Notes: generated by a model from the sequence alone, not told the origin. A DNA stretch of 64,000 nt from Rhodopirellula halodulae (GCF_020966775.1 NZ_JAJKFV010000029.1:1605001-1669000); one strand, 5' to 3'; positions 1-9,146 are shown, counted from the stretch's first letter. Program-made: numbers and translations.

Positions 1-449
1 CCACTCAACAAGTCTGACTCGCTGAAAATCAAACGCTCGCCGCCTTCGGGATTGGCAGTGCCCATCAAACGCCGGCGGGCAACGGCTTGATCGATCCGGC
101 TGGACCAAAGTTGCGAATCAATCGCCAACTCTTTCGCGAAAACGTACAGACGGATCCGCAACCGACTTTCGGGATTGATCAACCCACGCGCGATCCAATT
201 GCCATCGTGATCCAACAGATCGACGACATCACCGCATTTGGGTTGAGGAGCCGTCGGTTGGGCGGAGTCGTTCGCAGAAGCTTGCGGTGCTTGGTCGCTT
301 GCGTCATTTCTGAGAATAGGTCTCAGGGTGTCGTGAGCCAGCGTGCTCGCCAACACCCAAGGATGTCGCGAAAGAAACGGGAAGTGGCGATTGGGACGCG
401 TGCGAATTTGCCAATGGGACGCATCGGTGGAGGCGGAGTTGGGTTGCAT
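1..449 (-). CDS. RlmI/RlmK-like class I SAM-dependent rRNA methyltransferase, N-terminal part
   Basis: Partial gene; its 3' part lies beyond the left edge. The visible ~149 residues match the N-terminal PUA and linker region of the RlmI-type 23S rRNA m5C methyltransferases: a HPWV motif near the start, GDVVDLLD, then WIARGLINPESRLRIRLY, a helical RRRL stretch and RLIFSESDLL at the edge. The PUA domain binds rRNA; the catalytic Rossmann domain would follow outside the window. I chose the ATG at 447-449; in-frame TTG/GTG codons lie about 25-30 bases further upstream. About 25 residues (Asp-Ser-Ala-Pro-Gln rich) are inserted between HPWV and the PUA core. Divergent from the ferredoxin gene. Confidence 0.75.
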   Translation of the reverse strand, partial: MQPNSASTDASHWQIRTRPNRHFPFLSRHPWVLASTLAHDTLRPILRNDASDQAPQASANDSAQPTAPQPKCGDVVDLLDHDGNWIARGLINPESRLRIRLYVFAKELAIDSQLWSSRIDQAVARRRLMGTANPEGGERLIFSESDLLS

Positions 450-648
450 CAGGTTGAAAGTCACCAAATTGTCGATGGAGGTGGGTTTGCCGGGGACGGC
501 GGAAGTGGCAAAATAGGCGAACTGCGAGGATAGTCGCTCAAGACTGCTTTGTTTTGACCGAAGTGAGGGCCTTGCACGAACCGATATAGTGCGAGAGCGG
601 TCTTATCAGGTCGTTCCGAATACTCAAATCAAACTGGAAGGTTAAACC

Positions 649-924
649 ATGCACGTCGTTGCTGAACCCTGCTCCGGATGCAAATACACCGATTGCGTCG
701 TCGTGTGCCCCGTCGAATGTTTCTACGAGGGTGAGCAGATGTTGTATATCCACCCTGAAGAGTGCATCGACTGCGAAGCTTGCGTTCCCGAATGTCCCGT
801 CGAGGCGATCTTTCACGAAGACAACCTGCCCGAAGAATGGCAGAGCTACATCGAGCTGAACGCTGAGAAGGCTGAGGAATGCGAAGTCATTACCGAAAAG
901 AAAGAGCCTCTCGCGGACAACTGA
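649..924 (+). CDS. fdxA: 7Fe ferredoxin ([3Fe-4S]/[4Fe-4S], FdxA type)
   Basis: 91-residue soluble electron carrier. The cysteine pattern superposes on Azotobacter-type ferredoxin I numbering: C8, C16, C20, C24 in the first half (CKYTDC motif) and C39, C42, C45, C49 in [13 protein letters not shown]. In that family C8/C16/C49 ligate the 3Fe cluster and C20/C39/C42/C45 the 4Fe cluster. An extra Cys11 is present, as in the family. The C-terminal tail ([15 protein letters not shown]) is also typical but shorter than the 106-aa Azotobacter form. Stands alone between divergent and co-directional neighbours, so its redox partner is not evident here. Confidence 0.95.
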   Translation: MHVVAEPCSGCKYTDCVVVCPVECFYEGEQMLYIHPEECIDCEACVPECPVEAIFHEDNLPEEWQSYIELNAEKAEECEVITEKKEPLADN

Positions 925-1052
925 TTTGACAAGGTCTCGGGCTAGCATCGAAGAGTTGATCTTCCCAACCCGAGTCGACCACGTCCGGGCCATCTCGTTC
1001 ATGAACGGTTTCTCGTTCCGGCCCGTTGAATCAAACGCCGAGTTCATGGTCC

Positions 1053-2303
1053 ATGCCCGATCCAGTCGAGTTTGATCCGCGGGAATCGAAGCCCGCGCGG
1101 TCCAAAGTCGGCTGGGTTCGCTGGGCCAAACGCGTGATCGCGTTGCTGGTGATGGTGGCTTTGGTGCTGGCCGCGAAAGACGCGGTGCAGCGTTGGCAGA
1201 TGGAGGTGGCGGCTGTTCGATCCGAAGTCGATCTTCTGGACCAGCAACTGTCGCCAAAGCACGTCGGTGGCGAGGTCTCGGCAGAATTGCCGGGGCATGA
1301 ACGCACTCAACTGATTGAGCAACGCGAACGTTTGTTGAAATCGCTTCCGACGTGGAGCAACGTATCGGTGGGTGCTCTGTCGCTGGCCGCGGCTTTTTAT
1401 GCGTTGGGATTGCTGCCGCCCGCATTGGTTCTGCATGCGGCACTGCGTGGGTTCGGTGTGCGGTGCTCGTTGCTTCGAACAACGGCGGCACAATTGCTCG
1501 GGCATCTGGGCAAGTATGTTCCCGGCAAAGCGGTCGTGGTGGTGTTGAGGGTTTCAGCCATCGTCGCCGGTGGCGAGCTGATTCCGCGCGGCGAACTCGT
1601 TCCGCGAGAAACACTTGTTTCATCCGAAATGACTTCTGCCTCACCGGAGTCCAAACGAAGCTTGATTGGCAGAGCGACCTCGTGCGTCTTTTTCGAAACC
1701 CTGTTGATGATGTCCGTCGGTGGTGCTTTGGCCGGTGTCCTGATGTGGTCGACGCCGCTTCCCCAGTGGGTGAAATGGGCTGCTTCGTTGATGGCAATTG
1801 CCGCTTCGATTCCAACCTTGCCGCCCGTCATGCGACGGGTGATCGCCATCGTCAGTCGACGCCGGGCCAATGCCAAAAACGCCGGACTCGATTCACCCGA
1901 AACCGCCGCACCGCCCAAAGAGGATCTGTCGACGGCAATCACTTGGCCACGGTTGATGCTCGGATGGTTCTGGTCCCTGTGTTCTTGGTGCTTGATCGGT
2001 TTGTCGTTCGCTTGTGTGATGAAATCGATTCCTGCCTACAACGGTTTGCCAATAGCCGGTCATCTCTTGGTGGTAGCGACCGCCGCAATCAGTCTCGGCA
2101 TGGTCCTTGGGTTCGCGTCGCTGCTTCCCGGGGGCGCGGGAGTGCGTGAGTGGGTGACGTTGATCGTGTTGGGGACGGTGACGGATCCAACCCACGCATT
2201 GCTTTGTGTGATCACCGCACGCATCTTGTTCATCGTGGTCGAAAGCGCGATGGCGTTGGTCAGTCATTTCGCCTTGCGTGCGATGTCGCCGGCGTCGGCA
2301 TGA
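1053..2303 (+). CDS. Flippase-like integral membrane protein (UPF0104 / LPG synthase TM family)
   Basis: About 416 residues, polytopic inner-membrane protein. Family signatures are GHLGKYVPGKAVVVVLR in the first half and LLPGGAGVRE near the C terminus, typical of the lysylphosphatidylglycerol synthase transmembrane / AglD-like family (UPF0104), thought to move lipid-linked substrates. After the first membrane segment an extracytoplasmic coiled region (about residues 50-105) precedes the core. The frame is open to a TTG at 1026; I prefer the ATG at 1053 since neither has a clear ribosome binding site. No catalytic LPG synthase domain follows, so it would be a stand-alone translocase-like domain. 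Substrate unknown. Confidence 0.8.
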   Translation: MPDPVEFDPRESKPARSKVGWVRWAKRVIALLVMVALVLAAKDAVQRWQMEVAAVRSEVDLLDQQLSPKHVGGEVSAELPGHERTQLIEQRERLLKSLPTWSNVSVGALSLAAAFYALGLLPPALVLHAALRGFGVRCSLLRTTAAQLLGHLGKYVPGKAVVVVLRVSAIVAGGELIPRGELVPRETLVSSEMTSASPESKRSLIGRATSCVFFETLLMMSVGGALAGVLMWSTPLPQWVKWAASLMAIAASIPTLPPVMRRVIAIVSRRRANAKNAGLDSPETAAPPKEDLSTAITWPRLMLGWFWSLCSWCLIGLSFACVMKSIPAYNGLPIAGHLLVVATAAISLGMVLGFASLLPGGAGVREWVTLIVLGTVTDPTHALLCVITARILFIVVESAMALVSHFALRAMSPASA

Positions 2304-2441
2304 TCGAATCAAACGTGATGGCTCGTTCTTTCGGCGCGTGAGTGCCATGCTGGTTTCTCTTTCCGTCTTCCGTCCGACGCGTTTTCTGTCGCTGCGGTCT
2401 AATCCTTTTTCATCAATGCCCCTCGTGGATTCGATAGTTGC

Positions 2442-3482
2442 ATGGACCCCAATGGATCTCCCACCTTGCTCGGTTTTTTGCCTTGCTACAAACCACCGGG
2501 GGCGACGTCGCGTGATTTGGTCAATCGTGCACAGCGTCGGCTGCGAGGGGAACTTCGAATTCGGAAACTGAAAGTCGGGCACACCGGGACGCTCGACCCT
2601 TTGGCCGAAGGTCTTGTGCTGCTCGCGATCGGGTCCGCGACGCGACTCACGCCGTGGGTCTTGCAACACGGCAAACGCTACACCGCAGACTTTCGTTTGG
2701 GGGTCAGCAGCGAGTCCGGTGACCTGGAGTCGCCCTTGAAAGAGCAGAAAGATGTGAGCTATCCGGCGGAACAGGAACTCCGCGCTGCACTCGAACCTTT
2801 TCACGGGGTGGTTGAGCAGGTTCCGCCTGCGCACTCGGCCATCAAGGTCGACGGCCAAAGAGCTCACCAAAGAGCACGCCGTGGTGAAAGCGTCGAGATG
2901 CCGACGCGACGGATCCTGATCGATGCGGTGAAACTGCTTTCCTACGAACCGCCGATGATGCGACTGGATGTGCGTTGTGGTTCGGGCACGTATTTGCGGA
3001 CTTTGGGAATGGACATCGCCAAGGCGTGTGGATGCGATGCCGTGATGACAAAGCTGGTGCGAACCGAAGTCGGGCGTTTCACTCTTCAGGACACGCTGGA
3101 TTGCGAGTTCATGTTTGACGAGAACGACCGCGAAAAACCTCCGGCTCGGCCCATGCAAACCTATTTGAGAACGTCGATGGAGGGCCTGACCCATCTGCCG
3201 ATGATGCCATTGAATGCCGACGAGGTCAGACGTGTTCGCGATGGCCTTTTGATCAGTGGGAATCCGGAGTCACCGCCTGAACCGCTTCCAAAGGAATGGC
3301 AGGAAAGCATGGATCTTGTCGACACCTTCGATCGCAACACCGACGGGCGGGATTGCGTCGCGGTGGATCGATCGGTGGGGGCTCCGTTGGGCGAACTGGT
3401 GGCCATTCTTCGACCCCAAGGAAAATTGTGGCACCCGCTACGAGTGTTTCCGAGCGTGGAATCAATTACGCTACGGGGCTGA
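2442..3482 (+). CDS. truB: tRNA pseudouridine-55 synthase TruB
   Basis: Makes pseudouridine at position 55 in the T-loop of tRNAs. The N terminus has the canonical GFLPCYKPPG stretch and the catalytic motif GHTGTLDPLAEGLV with the nucleophilic Asp at residue 52. Further family motifs are PPAHSAIKVDGQRA (about residue 125) and RCGSGTYLRTLGMDIA (about residue 183). At 346 residues it is longer than the E. coli enzyme, owing to a C-terminal tail with a probable PUA-like remnant. It lies alone rather than in the usual rbfA-truB-rpsO cluster. Confidence 0.95.
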   Translation: MDPNGSPTLLGFLPCYKPPGATSRDLVNRAQRRLRGELRIRKLKVGHTGTLDPLAEGLVLLAIGSATRLTPWVLQHGKRYTADFRLGVSSESGDLESPLKEQKDVSYPAEQELRAALEPFHGVVEQVPPAHSAIKVDGQRAHQRARRGESVEMPTRRILIDAVKLLSYEPPMMRLDVRCGSGTYLRTLGMDIAKACGCDAVMTKLVRTEVGRFTLQDTLDCEFMFDENDREKPPARPMQTYLRTSMEGLTHLPMMPLNADEVRRVRDGLLISGNPESPPEPLPKEWQESMDLVDTFDRNTDGRDCVAVDRSVGAPLGELVAILRPQGKLWHPLRVFPSVESITLRG

Positions 3483-3547
3483 GAATTCACGTTTCTGACG
3501 GATTGATGATCGGAAACGTCCCCGCCCTCCCATTGACCCACCTCACT

Positions 3548-4600
3548 ATGAACAAAATGCGTCTTGCCGTGCTGGCTTTTTCGGCCGTTGCCGTTTTCGG
3601 TCTCGCAGGTTGGAAACTCGCCGCGTCACCCGCCGAAGAAATGCAAACCTTCGCCACGGCGTTCTTGGACTCGCTGTCTGACGAGCAAAAAGCGGTTGTC
3701 GTGATGCCCTACGACTCACCCAAACGAGTCGGATGGCACTTCATTCCCAAGAAAGAACGCAAGGGTTTGATGTTGGAACAGATGAGCGATTCACAACGCA
3801 CCGCGGCGTTGCGATTGCTGCGTGCGGCGTTGAGCGAGGCGGGCTACAGCAAAGCCAATCGCATCATGTTGCTCGAAGAAGTTCTCAATGAAATGGAAGC
3901 CGGCAAGGGCACATGGGAACGCAATCCACAGCGTTATTACGTCACCCTGTTTGGCGACGTTGCGAAGGCTCAATCGGACAACGAAACGCCATGGGGTTTG
4001 TCGTTCGAAGGACACCATCTGTCGTTGAATTTCGTATGCCGCGGTGGCAAGTTGGTCGACTCAACGCCCCAATTCATGGCCACCAACCCCGCAATCGTCA
4101 AAAACGAAACCAGCGTGACGTTGGGCAAAGGCACCGCCGTGTTGAACCAAGAGGAACAGCTTGCGTTCAAACTGGTCAACGCTTTGGACGGCAAGCAATT
4201 GAAAGTGGCCCGCATCAGCAAAGAGGCACCCGCTGAAATCCGATTCGCGGGCGAACCGCAGCCGAAGGTTGGTGAGCCAGAGGGCATCGCCTACGCCGGA
4301 CTGAACCCCGATCAACAAGCCCTGCTTCGTGACGTGATTGCCCAGTATGTGAACGTGGCACCAGAGGAAGTCGCCAAAGAACGCACCGAGCAGATTCAAG
4401 CGGATGGCTGGGAAAACGTTCACTTCGCCTGGGCGGGTGCCTTGGAACCCGGCATCGGTCACTACTACCGAATTCGCGGCAAGCGTTTCTTGATTGAATT
4501 CGTCAACACGCAAGCTGACCCAGCAGGAACCCCCGCGAATCACATCCACTGCGTCTACCGCGACCTATCGGGCGACTTCGATTTGCCCGTCGCTCCGTAA
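3548..4600 (+). CDS. Secreted DUF3500 family protein
   Basis: About 350 residues. The N terminus (MNKMRLAVLAFSAVAVFGLAGWKLA) is a signal peptide or anchor. The rest matches the DUF3500 family: a YDSPKRVGWHFIPKKERKG stretch, SDSQRTAALRLLRAAL, WGLSFEGHHLSLNF, then near the C terminus HYYRIRGKRFLIEFVN and NHIHCVYRDLSGDF. The family is common in planctomycetes and has no established biochemical role; the conserved His residues (GHHLSLN, NHIHCVYRD) hint at metal or ligand binding. The frame is open upstream, but the first Met followed by a signal sequence is at 3548. An intrinsic terminator follows 22 bases after the stop. Confidence 0.8.
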   Translation: MNKMRLAVLAFSAVAVFGLAGWKLAASPAEEMQTFATAFLDSLSDEQKAVVVMPYDSPKRVGWHFIPKKERKGLMLEQMSDSQRTAALRLLRAALSEAGYSKANRIMLLEEVLNEMEAGKGTWERNPQRYYVTLFGDVAKAQSDNETPWGLSFEGHHLSLNFVCRGGKLVDSTPQFMATNPAIVKNETSVTLGKGTAVLNQEEQLAFKLVNALDGKQLKVARISKEAPAEIRFAGEPQPKVGEPEGIAYAGLNPDQQALLRDVIAQYVNVAPEEVAKERTEQIQADGWENVHFAWAGALEPGIGHYYRIRGKRFLIEFVNTQADPAGTPANHIHCVYRDLSGDFDLPVAP

Positions 4601-4622
4601 AGCGGGCAATCAGCATTCACTC

Positions 4623-4651
4623 ACGGGCCGACAGTTTCTCGGCCCGTTTTT
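4623..4651 (+). terminator. Intrinsic terminator after the DUF3500 gene
   Basis: Nine-base-pair GC-rich stem (4623-4631 with 4639-4647), 7-base loop, followed directly by a run of T. It ends transcription before the convergent tRNA-Leu. Confidence 0.85.
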
Positions 4652-4689
4652 CATGCGCAAATGACGAACGCAAACCAACGCCAACAAAA

Positions 4690-4774
4690 TGCCCAGGGCG
4701 GGACTCGAACCCGCACAGCCTTAACGGCCGGGGGATTTTAAGTCCCCTGTGTCTGCCAATTCCACCACCTGGGC
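4690..4774 (-). tRNA. tRNA-Leu (anticodon TAA)
   Basis: Reading the minus strand: acceptor stem GCCCAGG pairs with CCTGGGC, the D-arm is TGGAATTGGCAGACA, and the anticodon arm GGGGACTTAAAATCCCC carries anticodon TAA in the loop. A long class II variable arm follows, then the T-arm with GGTTCGAGTCC. The discriminator base is A at 4690. The CCA end is not encoded. The long variable arm plus TAA anticodon identifies Leu (reads TTA/TTG). Confidence 0.96.
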
Positions 4775-4928
4775 TTGGTTGGTGTCTGGGCAGAAGTGTA
4801 TCGCCTGGAAACGCTCTCGGGAACTTGGGGCGGGATGGTTTGTCCCGCATCAAGTTCTCCGCAGATCTTTGGGGACTATCGATGACAGTTTGCTTTGTCG
4901 CTGCCGCCTCCTTGCGTCCACGAGTTGG

Positions 4929-5624
4929 CTAGGCCGGTGATGATGGAGCGTCGGAGTTGACCGGAAGTAAATCCGGAGTGCAGTTGTGGGGTCTGGGGAC
5001 GGCGTTGAAGCGTTGAAGCGGTAGGTGCTCCGGACGCAGGCCGGCTTGCGCAACCAGACGCGTGAGCTGTGCAATCGAAGAGACACCTAATTTGTGACCG
5101 ATCTCGGTCTTGTGCCGCTCGATGGTTCGAGGACTGCGGAACAGCAGACGGGAAACTTCGGGGACGCTATTGCCCTGACCCAACAACACCAGCACCTCGA
5201 GTTCGCGAGGGCTGAGTACCGAAAGCGGACCAAGGTCGATGTACTGGCTCTGGGTGTCTTTAATGTCACCGTCTGGCAGGATGCCATCGAGTCGCGTCAG
5301 CACGATTGCGAAGTTCCGCTGCTCGTGACGGTGCGGATAAAACGAGGACACCAACATTCGGCCACAATAAATATGCGTGGCCCGCAGGGGGCGGTTGTTG
5401 TCCAATACGTCGCGAACCCAGGTCATGCGTTCCTGGACGTATTCTTCGCTGAAGACATCGTTCAGGTTTCGATTCGCAAGCCCGTCGTCCTCCACTCCGA
5501 AGAGTTTCAGGGCGGCTTGGTTGAAATGGATGATTTGGCCGTTGTCTTCGATCACTGTCATCCCAACGTCGGGTTCGAGATCGAAAAGTTTTAGCCAGTC
5601 GATGGATTGCAGCTCTTCGCGCAT
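4929..5624 (-). CDS. PAS domain LuxR-family transcriptional regulator
   Basis: About 231 residues. An N-terminal PAS fold (VIEDNGQIIHFNQAALKLFG, about residues 25-110) precedes a C-terminal LuxR/GerE helix-turn-helix: LSPRELEVLVLLGQGNSVPEVSRLL, then RSPRTIERHKTEIGHKLGVSS. Probably a cytoplasmic sensor-regulator with ligand or redox input through PAS. No phosphorylatable receiver is seen. The ATG at 5622-5624 has AGAGGA 5-6 bases upstream, so I prefer it to the TTG at 5657. A Pro-rich tail ends the protein. Its target genes are not evident. Confidence 0.85.
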   Translation of the reverse strand: MREELQSIDWLKLFDLEPDVGMTVIEDNGQIIHFNQAALKLFGVEDDGLANRNLNDVFSEEYVQERMTWVRDVLDNNRPLRATHIYCGRMLVSSFYPHRHEQRNFAIVLTRLDGILPDGDIKDTQSQYIDLGPLSVLSPRELEVLVLLGQGNSVPEVSRLLFRSPRTIERHKTEIGHKLGVSSIAQLTRLVAQAGLRPEHLPLQRFNAVPRPHNCTPDLLPVNSDAPSSPA

Positions 5625-5821
5625 GACTTCCTCTGCTGATTTTAGATAAGGCGGCAAACGCGGCGGTCGTCTTGTGTCTGCTCGCGGGATTCACTGGAAT
5701 TGCCGGGGCCACTTGGTTCTTTTCGAGGCCACCGGTTTCAACTTGAGCAACTCGTGCGCCAATTGGGGGCATTCGCCCATGAAGTCAAAGCGATGTCGCG
5801 TCGATATCAGTAACGGGGCGA

Positions 5822-5872
5822 GGCCGCTCCGGGCGACCATGAACCGTCAGGCAATTGGTCTCCGGAGCGGCC
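5822..5872. other. Large RNA-type hairpin (11-bp perfect inverted repeat)
   Basis: GGCCGCTCCGG at 5822-5832 is perfectly repeated in inverse at 5862-5872. Nested inside is a second 5-bp stem (GACCA 5835-5839 with TGGTC 5856-5860). No T tract follows on either strand, so it is not a standard terminator. It lies 200 bp upstream of the PAS-LuxR start. Confidence 0.5.
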
Positions 5873-5965
5873 CATGCTATTTGCCCGTGCTATCTGATGG
5901 CCACTGCTGAACTGCCGCTGCATTTGCAAAGATCAAATGCACATCGCGCAGCGGCACCCGTCTCG

Positions 5966-5980
5966 CAAATCGGCGATTTG
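5966..5980. promoter_or_regulatory. Hyphenated palindrome, possible operator
   Basis: CAAATCG, one spacer base, CGATTTG: 7-bp perfect dyad symmetry of the size bound by a dimeric regulator, in the gap upstream of the PAS-LuxR gene. Autoregulation is only an inference. Confidence 0.3.
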
Positions 5981-6127
5981 TGGGACCGAGTGTGGGCCAG
6001 GAAGCGACGCTGCTTTTCGTTAGAGCGCCTGCGCGAGTGAGGTCGAGCGGACGGGCAACGCCGCATCCGCGACTCATTTTGCAAAGCAGTTGAATTGGTC
6101 GAGAATTGACCAAGCTTCGTCGGAGGA

Positions 6128-7957
6128 TCAGGTATCAATCAAGTCGTCTGGTGAGAGCAAAGGAACTTGGTTTTCTTCCGTGTCCTGTTTCTCTCGCCAG
6201 GGTTTTTCCGACTTGTAGGAGTCGAGTTCTTCCTGAAGCTGATTGATTTGGACCGACTCTTCATCGGCACCTTCTTCGATCTCTTTCTTCGCCGCTTCGA
6301 CCGCTTTTTCGCTCCACTTTCTGGCGTTTTCGAAATCACCGGTTTCCGCGTATCCCGCAGCCAAGGTGCTGAGGATGTGAGCCTCTTCTTCTTTCGTCAG
6401 CTCGACGGCTCGCAGTCCCAATTCCAACGAGCGGGCTCCGTTGCGAACGTCGTCTTTGGGGGAAGTTGCCAAGACCCAAGCTAAGTTGTTCAGAACGCTG
6501 GGCAGGATGATCGCGTCGCCCTCATTGTCTTCGTCCAGGTTCGTCAACGCTTTTTCATAGTCGGCGATGGCTTCCGCATGGTCGCCCACCGCGAGGTAAG
6601 CGTCGCCGCGCGAACGCAGGACCGATGCGTTGTTGGGATCACGATCGAGAACGCCACTGAGCATGTCGATGGCTTGGCGAGGGCGATCGTCTTGCAGGTA
6701 CAAGTTGGCCAATTGCAGTTGACGATAAACGTCATCGGGGCTGCGGTCGATCAACAGCTTCATGTCATTGATGGCATCGGCCATGCGTCCTTCTTCGACG
6801 GCGATGAAGCAACGAACGACGATCGCTTGATCCAATTGTTCCACCTGCGGAGCCAAGTCAATCGCAGCGTCCAAATCTCGTTTCGCGTCTTTGACGTCAT
6901 CGCGACGCAGGGCAATTTCGGCACGCTGCAGCAACGCGATTGGATCCTTCGGCTGCATGGCGAGTGCTTTATTCAAATCCGCCAGGGCTTCTTCTTCCCG
7001 GTCCATGTTGGTGAACAACAACGCACGCAAGCGATAAAGACCTTCGCTGGGTTGAGCCTGGATGGTTTTACTGAGCAGTTCGATGGCGTCGTCGGCTCGG
7101 CCCATCTCTACCAGTTGTTGAACCGTCGCGGCGGCGATTTGTTCGTTGGTTGGATCCAGCTCCAAAACCTTTTGCAAGTCTTCGACCGCTTCGTCGAATT
7201 TGCCTTCTTGCAAACGCAAACCGGCACGTTGGCGAACCGCTTCGGCGTTGGTCGGATCCAGCTCGATTGCTTGGGACAAATCCGCCAGTTGGTCTGCAAT
7301 CTTGTCTTGAGTCACCGCTCGCAGCAGATACGCGGTGCTTCGTTCTTTCGGATCGTCTTCCAACAACTCGATTGCGGCCGACGTTGCTTCCGCGATCCGG
7401 TCCTTGTCCCCGTCCGGCAGTAGATTCAGCCGAGCGATCATCATGTGGGCTTCGGCCAGGGCGGGATCATTGATGATCGCTTGTTCCAAAACGCGGATCG
7501 CTTCATCACGCAGTTGCAGCGCGCGGCGACCACGCATGCGAGTCATCGCGGCGGCCAGTCCTTGCCCTCGTTGCAGTTGGATGCTGCCCAGCATCTTCTT
7601 CGCGAACGATTGGTTCTCTTCGTCCAGTCCCTTGGCCAATGCCGATTCGATCAAGGAAGCAACGGCTTCGAGGTCTTCGTTGGATTCCGCGTCGATGCGT
7701 TTGAGAACGGCTTCATCCAGGTCTGCTTGGCCGGGGTTGTTGGTGTCTTTCATCTCCGTCGGTAACAGCGGCGGCGCGCCGGGGGGCAACGGCGTCGTCG
7801 GCGGAGCAGGCGGAGTGGCTTCGGCCGGGGCCGTTTCCGTTCCGGTGTCTTGCCCGTGAACTGAAACGACGGACAACGATGAACAGCACATCAACGTGAC
7901 AGTTGCCAAAACGCGAGGTTGGCCAATCAAGTCGGCGATCAGACGGTTTCTTTTCAT
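6128..7957 (-). CDS. Secreted/periplasmic tetratricopeptide repeat protein
   Basis: About 609 residues. The N-terminal MKRNRLIADL..VLATVTLMCCSSLSVVSVHG is a signal peptide, followed by a Pro/Thr/Ala linker (PAEATPPAPPTTPLPPGAPP). Then come about ten TPR-like units, for example ELDPTNAEAVRQRAGLRLQEGKFDEAVEDLQ, DRDPNNASVLRSRGDAYLAVGDHAEAIADYE, and LNNLAWVLATSP. The C terminus is a charged helix rich in Glu and Lys. TPR arrays mediate protein-protein contacts; the partner is unknown. The frame continues upstream to other Met codons, but 7957 gives the signal peptide at the N terminus (7990 is an alternative). Confidence 0.85.
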   Translation of the reverse strand: MKRNRLIADLIGQPRVLATVTLMCCSSLSVVSVHGQDTGTETAPAEATPPAPPTTPLPPGAPPLLPTEMKDTNNPGQADLDEAVLKRIDAESNEDLEAVASLIESALAKGLDEENQSFAKKMLGSIQLQRGQGLAAAMTRMRGRRALQLRDEAIRVLEQAIINDPALAEAHMMIARLNLLPDGDKDRIAEATSAAIELLEDDPKERSTAYLLRAVTQDKIADQLADLSQAIELDPTNAEAVRQRAGLRLQEGKFDEAVEDLQKVLELDPTNEQIAAATVQQLVEMGRADDAIELLSKTIQAQPSEGLYRLRALLFTNMDREEEALADLNKALAMQPKDPIALLQRAEIALRRDDVKDAKRDLDAAIDLAPQVEQLDQAIVVRCFIAVEEGRMADAINDMKLLIDRSPDDVYRQLQLANLYLQDDRPRQAIDMLSGVLDRDPNNASVLRSRGDAYLAVGDHAEAIADYEKALTNLDEDNEGDAIILPSVLNNLAWVLATSPKDDVRNGARSLELGLRAVELTKEEEAHILSTLAAGYAETGDFENARKWSEKAVEAAKKEIEEGADEESVQINQLQEELDSYKSEKPWREKQDTEENQVPLLSPDDLIDT

Positions 7958-8180
7958 GGGAATATCTTGGCCGCTACGTCGATGATTCATCCTGAAGTCT
8001 CGTCGGAGGGTAGGTTGTTTCGGAATGGAAAGTGATTGCGATGGCTCCGATCCAGTGCTGGAACCCTGTGTTTCGCGAGTGGGCTCCATCGTATCATTTT
8101 TGACAAACGAAAAGCCCTGGAATCGGAGCAGGGATGCATTATGCCGCTTTCGGCGAACGCAGCGAAGGGTAATCGAGCTG

Positions 8181-9146
8181 ATGACGCAACGAGTTTTAGT
8201 AACAAGAGAAATTCCCGGCGAATCGCTGGATCGGCTGAGATCGGCTTGCGAAGTGGACGTTTGGCCGGAAGCAACGCCGCCGAGCGCCGAAACGCTGCGA
8301 GAGAAAGTGGTCGGTTGTGCAGGATTGTTGACCATGCTCAGTGACGCCATCACCGGCGAGCTGATGGACGTCGCGGGCGAGCAATTGAAAGTGGTCAGCA
8401 ACTACGCGGTCGGATTCAACAACATCGATGTGGACGCGGCGAAATCGCGAGGAATCTCAGTCGGCAACACTCCGGATGTGCTGACCGATGCGACCGCGGA
8501 CACGGCCGTCGCACTCCTGTTTGCCGCGTCACGCCATGTGGTACCGGCAGCAAAGCAGGTCCAAGCCGGTGAGTGGAAAACGTGGGAGCCGACTGGATGG
8601 TTGGGCGTCGAACCCGGTGGGAAAACGCTGGGCATCATTGGCATGGGACGGATTGGCAAAGCGACAGCGGAACGTTTGGTTCGCGGTTGGGGGATGAAGT
8701 TGCTTTACACCTCGCGCCGCGATCAAAGCGATGTGGACAATGAACTGGGGGGCCAGCGTGTCGACCTCGACACTTTGTTGTCCCAAAGCGACTTTGTTTC
8801 GGTCCATGTGGCACTGAATGAGCAAACTCGAAATTTATTGGATGCCGAGGCGATCGGTCGGATGCCGTCCCACGCGGTCTTGGTGAACACCGCGCGAGGC
8901 GAAATCATCGACCAAGATGCTCTGGTCGACGCTTTGGAACGGCGAGCCATTTTCGCAGCCGGTTTGGACGTGACGGCTCCGGAGCCGCTGCCGGGAGATC
9001 ATCCGCTGGTCAAGTCGCCTCACTGTGTGATCTTGCCTCACATTGGAAGTGCAACCGATCAATCACGTCACGCGATGGCGGAGATCGCCGTGGACAATGT
9101 GCTGGCCGGACTTTCGGGCAAGCCGCTCCGCTGCAGTGTGACCTAG
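8181..9146 (+). CDS. D-2-hydroxyacid dehydrogenase (glyoxylate/hydroxypyruvate reductase-like)
   Basis: 321 residues. NAD(P)-binding motif GMGRIG at residues 154-159 in the Rossmann domain; catalytic triad Arg239 (NTARG), Glu268 (TAPEP) and His287 (LPHIGS). The order and spacing fit the GRHPR/GyaR branch, which reduces glyoxylate or hydroxypyruvate. The N-terminal catalytic half contains NYAVGFNNIDV as in this branch. I chose the ATG at 8181 because it directly begins the conserved RVLVTREIPG strand; the frame is open further upstream. The last codons and stop lie in the first copy of a 3 x 16 bp tandem repeat. Confidence 0.92.
   Translation: MTQRVLVTREIPGESLDRLRSACEVDVWPEATPPSAETLREKVVGCAGLLTMLSDAITGELMDVAGEQLKVVSNYAVGFNNIDVDAAKSRGISVGNTPDVLTDATADTAVALLFAASRHVVPAAKQVQAGEWKTWEPTGWLGVEPGGKTLGIIGMGRIGKATAERLVRGWGMKLLYTSRRDQSDVDNELGGQRVDLDTLLSQSDFVSVHVALNEQTRNLLDAEAIGRMPSHAVLVNTARGEIIDQDALVDALERRAIFAAGLDVTAPEPLPGDHPLVKSPHCVILPHIGSATDQSRHAMAEIAVDNVLAGLSGKPLRCSVT

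Larger units (their letters stand above)
5625..6127. other. 503-bp region without a convincing gene
   Basis: No reading frame here has homology or codon use that I can support. It holds a strong inverted repeat (5822-5872) and a hyphenated palindrome (5966-5980), so it may be a long regulatory leader for the PAS-LuxR gene or carry a small RNA. Confidence 0.5.

Noticed and set aside
987-1024. CGGGCC...GGCCCG inverted repeat after the ferredoxin gene as a terminator
   Set aside because: Arms are only 6 bp with a 26-base loop and there is no T tract.
538-1815. Long minus-strand open frame overlapping ferredoxin and the flippase-like gene
   Set aside because: Composition rich in Arg/Pro/Ser without any family motif; opposite strands contain two clearly recognised genes.
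1893-3194. Long minus-strand open frame across truB
   Set aside because: Antisense shadow of truB and the flippase-like gene, rich in His/Arg/Gln with no recognisable domain.
4617-4853. Minus-strand small ORF over the tRNA-Leu gene
   Set aside because: It runs through a complete tRNA structure.
5674-6040. Small plus-strand ORFs in the 5.6-6.1 kb gap
   Set aside because: No start signals, no coding-like composition, and they overlap the strong inverted repeat.
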